The notes under the pieces are model-generated. The model was not told where the DNA came from, made no database searches, and was given only the letters and a program-made list of their open reading frames with translations. A DNA stretch of 64,000 bases from Euglena gracilis (taxonomy: Eukaryota > Euglenida > Euglenophyceae > Euglenales), in the NCBI GenBank assembly GCA_039621445.1, contig CP154955.1, forward strand, positions 61,349,564 through 61,413,563. Direction: 5' to 3'. Of this stretch, positions 43,760 through 53,924 are shown one piece after another. The position numbers were made by a program, and so were the translations under genes. How positions within the stretch are numbered: position 1 is the stretch's first letter; every line of letters starts with the position of its first letter.

Positions 43760-45910
43760 GTTTCTTTGGGGTTGTGCCCGCCAAAAAAGAAACCATCAAC
43801 TTGTATGCTCAGAGTTTCAAAATTTTCATGTGCATGGAATTCCAAAAAGGCGGCACGGAGAACTGTTACAGTTGGCAATGTTTTGCAAATTTTTTTCCAG
43901 AAATACCAAAAAATTTTGGATGGGGCCTGTGGGCACAACAGAGTTTTTGGTAATTTTTTATTTTGGAAATTTTTGAAAGTTTTGGAATTTTGGAAACCCC
44001 GGGAAAAGGGCCAGTAGGAATTCGGGATGGGGCCGATTTGTAGGGTGGGGTCGCTGAGCTCTTATCTGGGCTGAGCTTATATTTGGGTTAAAAAAGTCGA
44101 AAAATCGAAAGAAAAATTGAATCTTTTTTGCCCAGAACCGATGGTTTTTGGCCACCCGGACCCGGAAACCCGGTTTTTAAGCCGAAAATGAGCGTTTTTC
44201 GACCCCCCCCCCCGGCGCCAAGTTTTCGGCCTGAAATCCGTGGATTTTGGGTCATTTCTGGTCAAAAACGTCCAAGAAATTCGAAGAAAAGGGGTATGGG
44301 GGGCATGGGGGGGTCTGAGCTGGTAACGTTTCAAAAATTGCTGTAAGTTACCGTGAATTGCAGGTGTGTAATTTTAAAATCAGAAATAATGTGAAATTTG
44401 CAGTGCTGGTCTTTTCGGCCGTCCATCACGTGCAAGTCTCATCAAGAGCTCAGCACTATTCAAAACCTGGCCAATATCCGGCTGAAGGCCGACCGCCCCA
44501 AGAAATTTCGTTTTCCAGCATCCTTCGAGCATTTGCCCATCCACCAGTTTCTTAAGGAACCAGGTGGAGTGGGGGTGGGGATGGGGGCCTCAGGGACTAC
44601 TTTTGGGGGGTGACATTGGGTCCAAAATCTGTTTGCCAAAAATATTTTGGGGGAACCCCTTCTGGTGGGCATGGGGGGATCTGCTCAACCGACCCCCACC
44701 TCCCTAGCCACTCACATGGGCTGACCAACCCCCCAAAAATCTCTGGCATCCAACCAATGCCACGATGATAATGATACCGACATCAACCAATAATCACAAT
44801 TGATGGTCAAATTATGATTTTTAATCATGGTGTATTTAGTGATCAATATATCAACAACAGTAAGAAATGAGGACCCCCCAAATAATATTCCCCCAAATAA
44901 TATTTCCGCCCAAATAATATTCCTCCACCCCATTTCACGGACCGCCACAGAAAAAATGCGTTCTCCTAGGAGCTGAAACCATACTTTTGTGCAAATTTTA
45001 CATGAATTCTACCGTTTTCGGATGGAAAACGGAAGGGATGATACCCAACTGCACCTTATTGATGCAAGAATTTCACCTGCCAGGGGTTTTGATGGTGGTG
45101 GATAGGATGCATTTCGTGGTCAAAATTTACACCCAAAAATACGAAAACTTTGCCAAATAATATTACTCCAAATAATATTTCACCCCTGAGGGTTGAGGGT
45201 GGATTTCAGCCGACCAAATAATATCCCCAGGGGGATGTTATTTGGGGGTTCACCCCCCTGAAAAGAAGCCCCCCCCCCCACCAGCGTCCCCCCCCCCCGG
45301 GTGAAGCCCCCCCCCTCGGTTTTTGATCATTGATCCGAAAAGAAGCCCCCCCCCCTCTACACACAGTGCACAAGTGAAGCGGAAAACACCCCGAACAAAA
45401 GCCCCAAATAAAATCCCCAGGTGTTCGACCAATGGTCTGAATGGAAGCCCCGCCGGGCTTCTATTGAACCCTCTGACCAATGAACACCGTCCACAGTGTC
45501 CGGACGGTGTGGACGGCGTCCGCGCCATCCAGATTGTCATCTTTGTGTTCATTCGGCTGGGAGGGAAGATACTGATAACGATACCATTAATTGTGAATGT
45601 ATGGTCAACAGCAATCAGAATCAGCAAGTCACTGTGAGCAGCAGCAGCAAGAACTGATGGTTCCCACTATGGTGCGCATGACTGACCCCCCGTGACCCCC
45701 CCCCCCTCGATCCCACTTTGAACCCAATTCAGGCGTCTGAAACACACAAAAAGTTCATGAATTAGGAATTTGCTACTGAATTCGGAATCAAACTTCAAAA
45801 ACACTGTTGCAAATTGGGCTCACCACCCCCGGGGGGTCGGGACCAGTTGGGGGGCTTTGGGGAGTGGGCCCGGGCCGCCCGCCGTGGGCCGGGGCCGGCC
45901 GCCAACCCAG
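43760..45910. other. Intron of the methyltransferase gene
   Basis: No exon seen. Contains CCCCCCCGGCGCC (44206), a CCAAATAATATTCC module cluster (44872-44935 and 45155-45260) and AGAAGCCCC words around 45268-45470. Confidence 0.45.
44872..45260. mobile_element. 'CCAAATAATATT' C/G-capped module cluster
   Basis: Repeated CCCAAATAATATTCC words followed by inverted GGATGTTATTTGGGGG at 45230-45250. Same logic as the AATAACACACC and AAATATAAAGCC families but a different core word. Confidence 0.5.
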
Positions 45911-46054
45911 TGCCGCCTCACCGCCCGGCCCGCCTGCTGGCGCCAGGGGAGCTCGCCCGGACGTTCCCCCCGCCGGCCTTTGCCCAGGGCTGGCCGGGCG
46001 GGGCCGACCCTGTCGTTTTCCCCTGGGTACCCCGGCCCTCACTGGCAGACACAC
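45911..46054 (+). CDS. Methyltransferase gene, exon 9
   Basis: The exon lies between GCCAACCCAG and ACACAC|GTGAGC, the latter a consensus donor. With the base carried over from exon 8 it reads VPPHRPARLLAPGELARTFP, then AQGWPGGADPVVFPWVP and RPSLADT. RP-R-LAPGEL...F is the helix after the TF strand in relatives, where it reads RPSRRLAPGEL (family knowledge). It leaves one base, matching exon 10. Codons are GC3-rich over the family block. Confidence 0.78.
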
Positions 46055-46126
46055 GTGAGCGGTGACCCTGGGATTGGTCCGGCTCCTCGTCCAGGCTGAA
46101 TTTTAAGGCGAGGCCGACCCCACCAG

Positions 46127-46589
46127 GCTTGTGCTTACCCGCCCCCCCACCCCCCGGGCAATTGACGCCCCCGGGCAATTGACGCCCCCGGGCAATTGTC
46201 ACCCCTGGCTGTGCCTGTCAATTTGTCACCCCAGGAAATTGTCACCCCCCTCCGTGCTGCCCGATTTGTCGCGCGACAATTGCCCGGGGGGGGGGGCGGG
46301 TCGTCAGGTGCCTACCCCAGGGGGGGGGTGCTAGGGGCAGGCACCCACCCCATAGCACCCAATCCGACCCCCCGGGGGGGGGTAGGGTTTTGTGGTGCCT
46401 GCCCCTAGCAGGCACCCCCCTCCGACCTCAGCGCCAAAGGCGCCGGGAAAAGGCCATTTTCAATGAAAAGGAATTTTCTGGGTCCCCCCCCCCCCCAGAC
46501 CCCTACCCCCCCCCCGGGGGTGTGCCTGCTTGGGGCAAGCACCCCATAGCATCCACCCCCCCCTCCCCCCCGGTCGGTAAGCACAAGCA
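46127..46589. mobile_element. C/G-capped element with GCTTGTGCTTA termini, copy 2, with nested module
   Basis: Same termini and internal order as the element at 42881. It is longer by about 150 bp because a separate C/G-capped module (46145-46303, with three GGGCAATTGACGCCCC words and a closing CGCGACAATTGCCC plus G-run) sits inside its left end. Confidence 0.7.
46145..46303. mobile_element. Nested 'GGGCAATTG' C/G-capped module
   Basis: C-run, then GGGCAATTGACGCCCCC three times, AATTGTCACCCC words, and CGCGACAATTGCCC plus G-run. Its ends are inverted relative to each other. Confidence 0.6.
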
Positions 46590-46727
46590 TGGACCCCACT
46601 CGGGGGGGGGGGGGCTTGCCAGCCCAGGTAAACCCCGCCCCCCAATCAGAAGCCCCCCGGCGGTCGCACTGCGGAACATCCAGGGGGGGGGGGGCTTCTA
46701 TTTGGGTACCCCTGCGGCCAAAGGGCG

Positions 46728-46900
46728 GCTGAGGCCGGTGTAGGTATCAAAAAGGGGTCGAAACCTAAAACAGTCAAAAAAAAAACGTGGCTTTTGATGT
46801 CATGGGCGGATGGCCGATGGTCTAAGGATGCAAGATATCAATGTTTTCCCGAAGTGCACCTGTTTTTTGATGCAAGTTTTTCCTCCTTTTTTTGGGCCAA
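46728..46900 (+). repeat. SINE-like repeat, copy in last methyltransferase intron
   Basis: GGCGGCTGAGGCCGG, GGGGTCGAAACCTAAAACAGTC, GGGCGGATGGCCGATGGTC and AAGGATGCAAGATATC. The 3' part is lost. Confidence 0.65.
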
Positions 46901-47059
46901 TTTTTGGTCGAATTTGCTGGACCGCCTTGCAGGGGGGGGGAGCTGAGATTTGGATTTTTTTTTGGGTGGGAACAGGATTGGTCAAATTCAGCCGGTAAAT
47001 GTCCCGAAAAAATGCCCAAAAGCATGATAGGGCAGCACAATTTTTTTTGCATCGGCCAG

Positions 47060-47415
47060 GCTGCCCTGCATTCGCGGCGCTGCATGACTCCGTGGGCCCG
47101 CTGGTCACGCGCCGGGTCGCGGTGTCAGCCTCCTTCTTCGCCTGTGCGCAGGGGACGACCTCCGGTGGACCCCCCACCGGAAATAACCGTGATGGAGCGT
47201 TTGTTCGTGCTTCACTTCCAGACGCAACAGACATACACCCATATACACCCGCGCACCCTACCTACCCGCCCACCCACCCCCAAAAAATGGGCCATCTGAG
47301 GGCATTTGCCAAAAAAATCTTTGGCGCTTCGTGCCGAAACCCATACCCGGGGGGGGGGGTCCAGCCCCCGGACCCCCCCGGAGGGTCTTCCAAGTTAAAA
47401 AGAAACCTGATCTGA
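47060..47415 (+). CDS. Methyltransferase gene, exon 10 (C-terminal block)
   Basis: The exon starts after ATCGGCCAG with two bases in phase with exon 9. It reads CPAFAALHDSVGP, LVTRRVAVSASFFACAQG and stays open to TGA at 47413. D.VG.LVTR...V.ASFF-A is the C-terminal strand block of relatives, where the protein ends shortly after (family knowledge). The coding part is probably to about 47165; whether it runs on to 47415 or splices (CCTCCG|GTGGAC at 47164) is not clear. GC3 bias stops near 47150. Confidence 0.75.
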
Positions 47416-47477
47416 ATCCCAAGGGGGCTTGGGCCTAGCTATATGAATTCGATGCATTTGTCTGGGGGAAATACTTA

Positions 47478-47874
47478 AATAGCTCAGAAAAAGTTTGCCA
47501 GTTCTCTTGGAAGAATAAAGGCATGCAAAAATTGGAATCCACATGACTGTTGTGATTTACCTGATGACAACCTGTCATTTATTAAAATAGACCACAAAGA
47601 TTTGGCATGGAAATATCTAGACAATTTTAAGCCACCCAGTTTTGTCCAATTTTCTCTATGCCCAATGTCCCCCCCCCGCCTCTCGATGATTTGGAGAAAG
47701 CTGACCAAATGCACAGAAATGGGCACTGTGGTTTTTAATGTTCCGCTGGGGTGGACAGTTGGGGGAGCAAGAGGAGCTGGGATTCTGGAATTTCAAAAAT
47801 TTAGTGAAAAAATTCGCCAGCTAAAGCGGAGGATTTTGCAGGAATTACCCAATGAAATCACTCAAACAAATTAA
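47478..47874 (+). pseudogene. 130-codon open frame, possible retroelement remnant
   Basis: From 47478 the frame is open to TAA at 47872, with an internal ATG at 47602. It contains GRIKACKNWNPHDCCDLPDD, FIKIDHKDLAWKYLDNFKPP and IRQLKRRILQELPNEITQ. The IKID-KD-x-x segment resembles the start of the reverse-transcriptase palm (IDLKDAY) in some retroelements, but the catalytic YxDD is absent. A/T-ending codons set it apart from the exons. Unidentified. Confidence 0.3.
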
Positions 47875-47899
47875 ATCACTCAAACGATACTATATCCCA

Positions 47900-49260
47900 C
47901 TGCTCACAGACAAATTTTTTTGGTGCACTTTACCCTGTGGCGTGAAACAGCCACAAGAGCCTTTTGTTCAGTTTGCTCTTTAAAGCAGAAATTCCCCATT
48001 CCACAACAGGGGAGGGAAACAGGCTTCTTTTTAACCAACTGGGAGGGCGGTGTCTTGTGCTCTGGGGTGCCTGTTCATAGTCCCACCCCCCGGGGGGCCT
48101 GTTGACCTGAGCAATTTTTTCTTGAAAATGGCCATTTCCAGGGTGGGGGGGTGCTATAACACTACCCACCCAAACCCAACCCCCCCCCCGGGGAGGGGGT
48201 CGAAAATGTCTCACCCCCCTGCCTGCCAAAAAGAACCAACCCCCGCATACGCACACAGTCGGAGAGGGAATGCCCATTTTGTTTTGCATTTTTGTTTTGC
48301 ATTTTCGTTTCTGTTATGTTTCAGAATCAGTTTTTTTTGAGAGTATTCTTTTTTCGCATTACAAACCCTTTCCTGGTCTGTGGACATCCTTGGACAGATG
48401 GATTGGCAGGCACACCGACACGCAGACAGACACTTGGTCAACTCGAGGGAGGGGGGGAGCAGCAATTGGGAATGCAGAGCCCACCCCAGGAGCCCAAGAG
48501 GGACATCTCCTGCTGCTGTGAGGCGGATGTGACTGACCCCAACCCAGCTACGGTATGGTGACAGGTTTTTTTTTTGCCGGCAACGACCTGCTCGTCATGC
48601 CCAGCATTGTCACACAGTGAAGCATCCCACCGCAGCCCGAGTTGCATATCCCATTACCAACACACTGCCTGCTATGCAAATCAGGCTTCCGTTGATGCGG
48701 AGGACCCCCCCTTGGGGGTCGGGGGTCCAGGGCCAGGGCTCTCCAAAGGGTCTGGAAGTGGGAGTATGGGTTGAGCTGATTTTTGGAAAGGCCAAATAAT
48801 TTGTGAAAAAAATTAGCCTACCCCTGTGGTTCTGGAAAAAAATAACAAATTGGAAAAAATGGGGCTGGAATTTTTCTTTGTGGGCATTTTTTTGTGACCC
48901 CCCTGGTTCCCCCTGGGGGGGGGTCTCACCGATCTTGGTGCCCTGGGTATTAAGAAGAACTTTCTTACTCCTTCCATCTTTCTGCTGAAGGTTTATTGGT
49001 CCCACTCCCTGACGCCTGATACCTCCTGCTAAATTTGCTCCTTCTTTTGAGCCGGCCAGTTTTCACACAATATCACTGCGGAGAGGACAATGACAACGAA
49101 GCAAAGAAGCGGGGAAAGCCACATGTGGGAATGTGGTTTAGGTGAGGTGAAGGCTCCTCCTGCATAATTCCAGAGCGATTTCTTTCTGGAACGATGAAAT
49201 ACGTACCCCCCCCCCCCGAACAGGGCGGTCTTTTCGGGACGGGGTTTTTTCAACTAAGGT
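47900..49260. other. Non-coding stretch
   Basis: No supported exon. Contains CCCCCGGGGG hairpins at 48084 and 48181. Weak open frames at 48290-48650 have no recognised motif. Confidence 0.35.
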
Positions 49261-49261
49261 C

Positions 49262-49375
49262 AGCCCGTTAAGGACCGCCCTTAGTGCCGACCAACGGCCG
49301 GTCAGTCAAAAAACTCAAATTGATCGCGGTGGGACGGGATTTTTTTCTTCCGTTCAAGGACCGCCGTGCCTGGGT
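49262..49375 (+). repeat. SINE-like repeat, internally deleted copy
   Basis: GTTAAGGACCGCCCTTAG at the left, GACCAACGGCCGGTCAG, GGTGGGACGGGA, T-run and TTCAAGGACCGCCGTGCC at the right. About 140 bp of the middle is gone, so both GGACCGCC borders are seen close together. Confidence 0.7.
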
Positions 49376-49427
49376 AGCTGTCGTCCCCTTGTTGTCGTCA
49401 GGACGGTCCATATGTTTTCTTAGTCAC

Positions 49428-49730
49428 TGCCCCCCCCCCCCCCAGGTGACTGGTCACTAATTTTTCGGAGTGACTGGTTTTTGGGCTGGACCCCTGGGGG
49501 GGCAAAAAACCACAAAGTGACCCGGCACCGAAAGCGCCAGAAAAAAATTTTGGCCATTTTTTTTTGCGATTTTGATCAGGTTTCCCTTGGACTCCAGAGT
49601 GGCCGACCCTCCCCCCCGGGGGGTAGTGACTGACCGGTTTCCAAAAAAGGGTGATTGACTGGTTTTTGGAAGTGGGAAATGACCCCCCTCCGCCCCTGGG
49701 GTCGGCAAAAAATTGGCTGTACACAATGGA
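49428..49730. repeat. 300-bp 'GTGACTGGTTTTT' repeat, copy 1
   Basis: C-run, GGTGACTGG, CGGAGTGACTGGTTTTTGG, CAAAAAACCACAAAGTGACC, micro-hairpin CGGCACCGAAAGCGCCAG, GACTCCAGAGTGGCCGACC, then GTAGTGACTGACCGGTTTCC. Nearly parallel copy at 52940-53260. Confidence 0.75.
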
Positions 49731-49754
49731 CAGGAGTTTTTTGTTTTTTTTCTT

Positions 49755-50000
49755 TCCGTTAAGGACCGCCCTTGAAGGACCGCCCTCAGGCCGAAGGGCT
49801 GGCCAAGGGCCGACCGGGACTCGAACAAGTGTCGTTGAGATGTCAAACTTTTGATGTTTTGGCTGGTTTGGCGTTGGCCCAAGGATGAGAGAAATCATCC
49901 CCCCAAACTCGATTTGTTTTCACCGAAGAAATGTCGGATATCCCTCCCCCTCCCCCCATTTTCCTGTGGGTTTTCATTTGACTGTTCTGGGACGGCGGAG
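49755..50000 (+). repeat. SINE-like repeat, near consensus
   Basis: GTTAAGGACCGCCC then GAAGGACCGCCCTCAGGC at the left border (direct repeat), GGGCCGACCGGGACTCGAAC, TTGGCCCAAGGATGAGAGAAATC, TTTCCTGTGGG and GACTGTTCTGGGACGG. GGGACTCGAAC read from minus is a good box-B-like GTTCGAGTCCC. Confidence 0.75.
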
Positions 50001-50024
50001 GCTTTTTTTATATTATATATTATT

Positions 50025-50083
50025 GATTCATTCATTCATCCATCCATTCATTCATTCATTCATTCAGTTATTTAGTTAGTTGG

Positions 50084-50130
<47 letters not shown>

Positions 50131-50150
50131 TATATTTATTATTTTTGTAT
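50025..50150 (+). repeat. ATTC and TTTA tetranucleotide repeats
   Basis: ATTCATTC and TTTATTTA tracts next to the SINE-like copy's 3' end. Confidence 0.9.
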
Positions 50151-50194
50151 TTTAGTATATATTATTTACAGTTTATATGTATTCTTTATACTAA

Positions 50195-50362
50195 CCCCCC
50201 TAATAGAAGCACGGGGCTGCTACAAGGGTCCAAATAAAAGCGAACCCCCCGCCGCCGAAGGCGGCGGTCCGCTACAAGCGCACCCCCCATTTTCATGGGA
50301 TTTCTAAAGGAAATCAACGAAACTCGCGCAGATGTTTCCTGTGCTTCTATTAGGGGGGAGGG
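50195..50362 (-). mobile_element. 'GAAGCAC-TTCG hairpin' module copy 3, inverted, complete
   Basis: Left end CCCCCCTAATAGAAGCAC and right end GTGCTTCTATTAGGGGGG are a perfect inverted pair of 18 bp. The interior read on the minus strand gives GTTGATTTCCTTTAGAAATC, GGACCGCCGCCTTCGGCGG and TTTTATTTGGACCC, matching the modules at 22705 and 33547. Confidence 0.8.
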
Positions 50363-50689
50363 TTATATTTTTGCTTAATAACTGCCCTGGTTGATGTCCC
50401 TGGGTGCAGCTGTCGTCCCCCTCGTTCTATCCAAGTGATCACCCCCAGGCGAATATTTCCCCTGGCAAAAGGGCCAATAATGCCTCCTCCGGTGCCTCCT
50501 TGGGCGTCAAAGGCGGCGCCGAAAGGACGCCCTCCTTTGGGCACAAAAGAGGGCTCAACGGAGCCGAATTTGCGGAAGTTCTGGCACTGAAGACAGAAAG
50601 TGACCTCCTGGTAATTTTCAGAAGATCAAAGAATCGGGAGAAGAAGCCAAACAAAGAAGGAAAAGTGAAGAAGCCAGTTTCACCATGTT

Positions 50690-50905
50690 TGTGCGGTATT
50701 AACCGCTTTTCAGAAACATGTTCTTTTCGCGAAAGGCGCGAGAATGCATTTGTTCCACGAAATTATAAAATTTTGCAGGCACATCGTAAGCAATGGCCAG
50801 CGTACAGCCGCACTGAGCAAATTGGAGGCCATTAAGAAATGGACCCCGGAGGTAACCAAAATGGTTACCCAGGCGACCACCTTCCCATCTCCCTTACACA
50901 TTTTG
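50690..50905 (+). pseudogene. Ty3/gypsy-type reverse transcriptase fragment
   Basis: In one frame the sequence reads MHLFHEIIKFCR and HIVSNGQRTAALSKLEAIKK, then W-TP. The order K-F-x-G/R-HIVS-x-G-x-RT-x(4)-K-x-EAI-x-x-W is the connection just after the palm of Ty3/gypsy reverse transcriptases, where relatives read GHIVS..GI..DP.K..AI..W (family knowledge). No YxDD, RNase H or integrase is seen in frame. An overlapping open frame upstream (50404-50835) may be a frameshifted remainder. A broken element. Confidence 0.5.
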
Positions 50906-51159
50906 GGGAGGTCGATTGATGATTATTTTTGTTTGTCCATGTTTGTCCATGATGAGTGTGTGGGTGTGCGCATGCACACGCGACGCGGTTAATGTTGTCT
51001 TGTGTTGTGTTGTGTCGTGCCGTGCTGGGCCGTGCCGTGCCGTGTCGCGTCATGTGTCGTGCTGCGCTGTGGTGTTTGTTGTGTTGCTGTCGCTCCTTGC
51101 GATCCCTTCCTCCCGCCCCGCAGCCTGTTTCCCTCTGCCCTCCGTCACCCGTCCACCCG

Positions 51160-51459
51160 TCATCTCCCCGCCCCGCCTGCCTCTCGGGTCCTCCCCCACC
51201 ATGCCCCAGCCCCTCGACACCGACGTGCCCAGCCCCCTCCCCCTCCTGCCCCCTTGCCAGGGTTCGGCGGCAACACAAACTGCAACGTTGGGGGAGGAGC
51301 TGGAACGTTTTTGGAGGAGGTTTTGGCGCTTGTGGGAACGCAATGGGCATGGAATACCGCACTGCACGCCACACACCGCACCACCCTCCGGTTGTGGCAA
51401 TAAGGCAGACCCGCTTTTGCAATTTGTGTCGTGTATTTTATGTCCCAAATCCCCTCCAA
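51160..51459 (-). CDS. Candidate minus-strand exon with CxxC-HxxC pattern
   Basis: On the minus strand the frame reads GLPYCHNRRVVRCVACSAVF then HAHCVPTSAKTSSKNV. C-H-x(6)-C-x-x-C-x(4)-H-x-x-C resembles half of a PHD/RING-type zinc finger (C....CxxC....HxxC). All three plus-strand frames are also open here, one of them ending at TAA, so coding on this strand is uncertain. No matching minus-strand exons found nearby. Confidence 0.25.
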   Translation of the reverse strand: MEGIWDIKYTTQIAKAGLPYCHNRRVVRCVACSAVFHAHCVPTSAKTSSKNVPAPPPTLQFVLPPNPGKGAGGGGGWARRCRGAGAWWGRTREAGGAGR

Positions 51460-52064
51460 AGAGGACGCCTCTTGTTCAGACTGCCGGGGTTGCCCTCCCC
51501 ACCTGCCTTTAGCCGGGTTTTCCGCAGGCGCAGGATCCGAATGACAGCTCCCCCCCGCCAGTACCGAAGGCCCAAGGTGGCGGTTCGACTTAACTGCTTT
51601 GGTCAGTTATTTGGTCCCGCGGTTTCTGATTTTTCTTTAACCTTCATGAGCGAACCCCCCCCCTCGCCACAGAAGGGGGAGGCTTGCAGCAGCTGTTTTG
51701 GAGGTTGATGCATGAAGTTCGGCTCTGGGCTCGCAGTGGTTAATTTTTTTGATTTTTTTCACAGAGACAATTTTTTTGTTCTTTGCCAAAAATCGTGCTT
51801 TTGTGCCTATTTTTGAACCCTCCGAGGGATAGCCTTTCTTTCGGTCAAAATTCCCCCCAAAAAACTGGAAAATTTGGCCGAAAAAGAAGTTCTTAGAAGG
51901 TCCAAAAATAGGTCCAAAAGCACCATTTTTGGCAAATAACTAAAAATTGTCTCTGCGCATAAATAACGGTAAAAAAAATTCAAAAAAATTCAAACAACAA
52001 AAAAAAGGAACGTGCAAAAACTAGACCCCTGGGCTGCCCCGAACCCCTCCCCCCCTCTCCCAAG

Positions 52065-52246
52065 AACCACCGGGCCGGGCCATCCCGGTCCCGGACCGGG
52101 GGCCGGCCCCTGCCCTCACCCCGGCCCCCTCCGCTGCTGGGCGGGCGGCGCTCGCGGTCGCGGTGGTGACCACCCTGCTGGCCGCCAGCAGCCTCGCTGC
52201 TGCCCCCGCCCGGCCACCGCCGGCCGGGCCCGCATGGGACGGTGCT
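52065..52246 (+). CDS. Gene 3 (membrane protein), candidate exon with hydrophobic helix
   Basis: The exon lies between CTCTCCCAAG and GGTGCT|GTGTGT. It reads RAIPVPDRGPAPALTPAPSA and AALAVAVVTTLLAASSLAAA, then PARPPPAGPAWDGA. The hydrophobic run is long enough for a signal anchor or transmembrane helix. Codons are GC3-rich. It starts with two bases and ends on a codon boundary, matching the next exon at 54216. No family recognised. Confidence 0.42.
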
Positions 52247-52299
52247 GTGTGTCCTTTTTTTTATATTATTATTAAGGACCGCCCCCGCCACCTGAAGAC

Positions 52300-52545
52300 A
52301 ATTTCTGGTTGGAGTTCATCAACAATGTCGAAAAATTTTTTTGCAGTTTGAGCAGGGCGGTCCGTCAGGGCCGGGATTTTTTTTTTGTTTAAGGACTGCG
52401 GCCTGATTTCAAGGAGGTTGGGCAGTGTTTCGCAGATGCTGGAAGCCATTTTCATCCCGGTGTCGACCTTTTTTTTCCGACCCCCCCCCATTTTTTCGGG
52501 CTTGCTTTTGTTGGACTGTGCTGGGACACGGTTGTTTTTCTTTGC
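52300..52545 (+). repeat. SINE-like repeat, scrambled partial copy
   Basis: GAGCAGGGCGGTCCGTC, TTTGTTTAAGGACTGCGG, GGTGTCGACC, GACTGTGCTGGGACACGG and TTTGCTTGAGGATC occur in order, with other sequence between. Confidence 0.45.
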
Positions 52546-52939
52546 TTGAGGATCTGTCCAGCCGCCTCTCGGGCAGCTGGACCACGCAACACGCTTTCCT
52601 TGGCTCAGAAGACGCCAAAATGTTCCAGAGGTGCGAAAATGGGTCTGAAGTGCGCCGCGAAGCCTGAATTAGGAAACCTTAGAAGATTGTGCATGAATGG
52701 GCGAAGCAAAAACCCCTGTCCGGGCTGCAACTTTTTTTTTGCTGTCGATCCTAGCAATCCCACCTGGGGGTCGGATCTCGGTGTGCCCAGGCAGTACGCT
52801 TCGCCTGAAAATTCAGCATCCCAGACAGGGAGAACAAGCCCAGGGTATAATGGGGACATTTCAACATGACGAGTCAGCCGGCACAGCCCGAAGGTGACAA
52901 CTCCCCCCCAGGGGGGGGGTAGTTGCGTCCTGTCCATAC

Positions 52940-53260
52940 AATCACTTAGTCACTGGCTGACCCCCCCGGGGGTGGGTGACTGGTTTTTTCCGAGTGATTG
53001 ACTGGTTTTTGGCCCGGACCCCCTCCCCCTGGGGTCAGCAAAAAACCACTAAAGTGACCCAGCGCCGAAGGCGCCGGAAAATTTTTGGCCTTTTTTCCAT
53101 GTTTTTGGTCAAATTTCCTTTAAATTCCAGAGTGGTCGAAACCCCCCCGGGGGGGGGGGTTAGTGACTGACTGGTTTCCCAAAAAAATGACTGACTGGTT
53201 TTTCGAAGAGGGGAGTGACCCCCCTCCCCCCCGGGGGGGGGGTCGGTAAAAAGTTGTATA
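52940..53260. repeat. 300-bp 'GTGACTGGTTTTT' repeat, copy 2
   Basis: Same succession as 49428-49730: GGTGACTGGTTTTTTCCGAG, CAAAAAACCACTAAAGTGACC, CAGCGCCGAAGGCGCCGG, CCAGAGTGGTCGAA, GTTAGTGACTGACTGGTTTCC. Shorter relatives at 10895-10965, 34830-35060 and 39750-39840. Confidence 0.75.
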
Positions 53261-53924
53261 GTCCTGTCGGCACAGCATTGTTCAGTTCTGCGGAATGTTA
53301 ATCCGACGTGTGTCGAACACACACGTGAAGAAAGCATTGTGCCCCCCAGACGTCCAAAAAACAGCATTATTGCCAAAAGTGCCTGGGCGCCCGTCCAAGG
53401 CACTTCGGCGACGGAAGTTCAGAGAAAGGCCATTTTTGGCCCATTTTTGACCCACGGCCAGGCCGGCACCGGTGAAAACCCCTCATGGGGGGTGGGATAT
53501 ACTTTTTGGCTTCGAAAATGTGCTATTTTTAGCACGTTTTGCGATTTTTCGGCCATTTTTTTGTGGGACCCCCCCCCTCCCGGGGGTGCCCCCCCAGGGG
53601 GTGGGTGGGTAAGCCCCCCCGGCCTTAAAAAAAAAACCCCCTGGACCCCCCCATTTAAGTGCACAGGTTGCGCACATGTTTGGACCGTAGTTTCGGACCT
53701 TCGGCACACTTGTTTGGGCACCACCTGGAAGCGGTTCAGTGTAAGAGGTTTTTGGGGGATGTGTGCACTTTATTTTGGGATTTCACTTTTGGACTCTCAC
53801 TTATTTGGGCACTGCGCATTTAAATGCTGGTGGTAGGGCCTGCCTGCACTCCAGACCTCAAGTCCAGAGCACTCTGTCCCCCCCCCCCCCGGCAGGGCAG
53901 CCCATGAGGGATGGGAAGTTTTGT

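Noticed and set aside
49770-49830. tRNA gene suggested by GGGACTCGAAC on the reverse strand
   Set aside because: Only a box-B-like word; no cloverleaf, anticodon arm or acceptor stem could be drawn. Kept as part of the SINE-like repeat.
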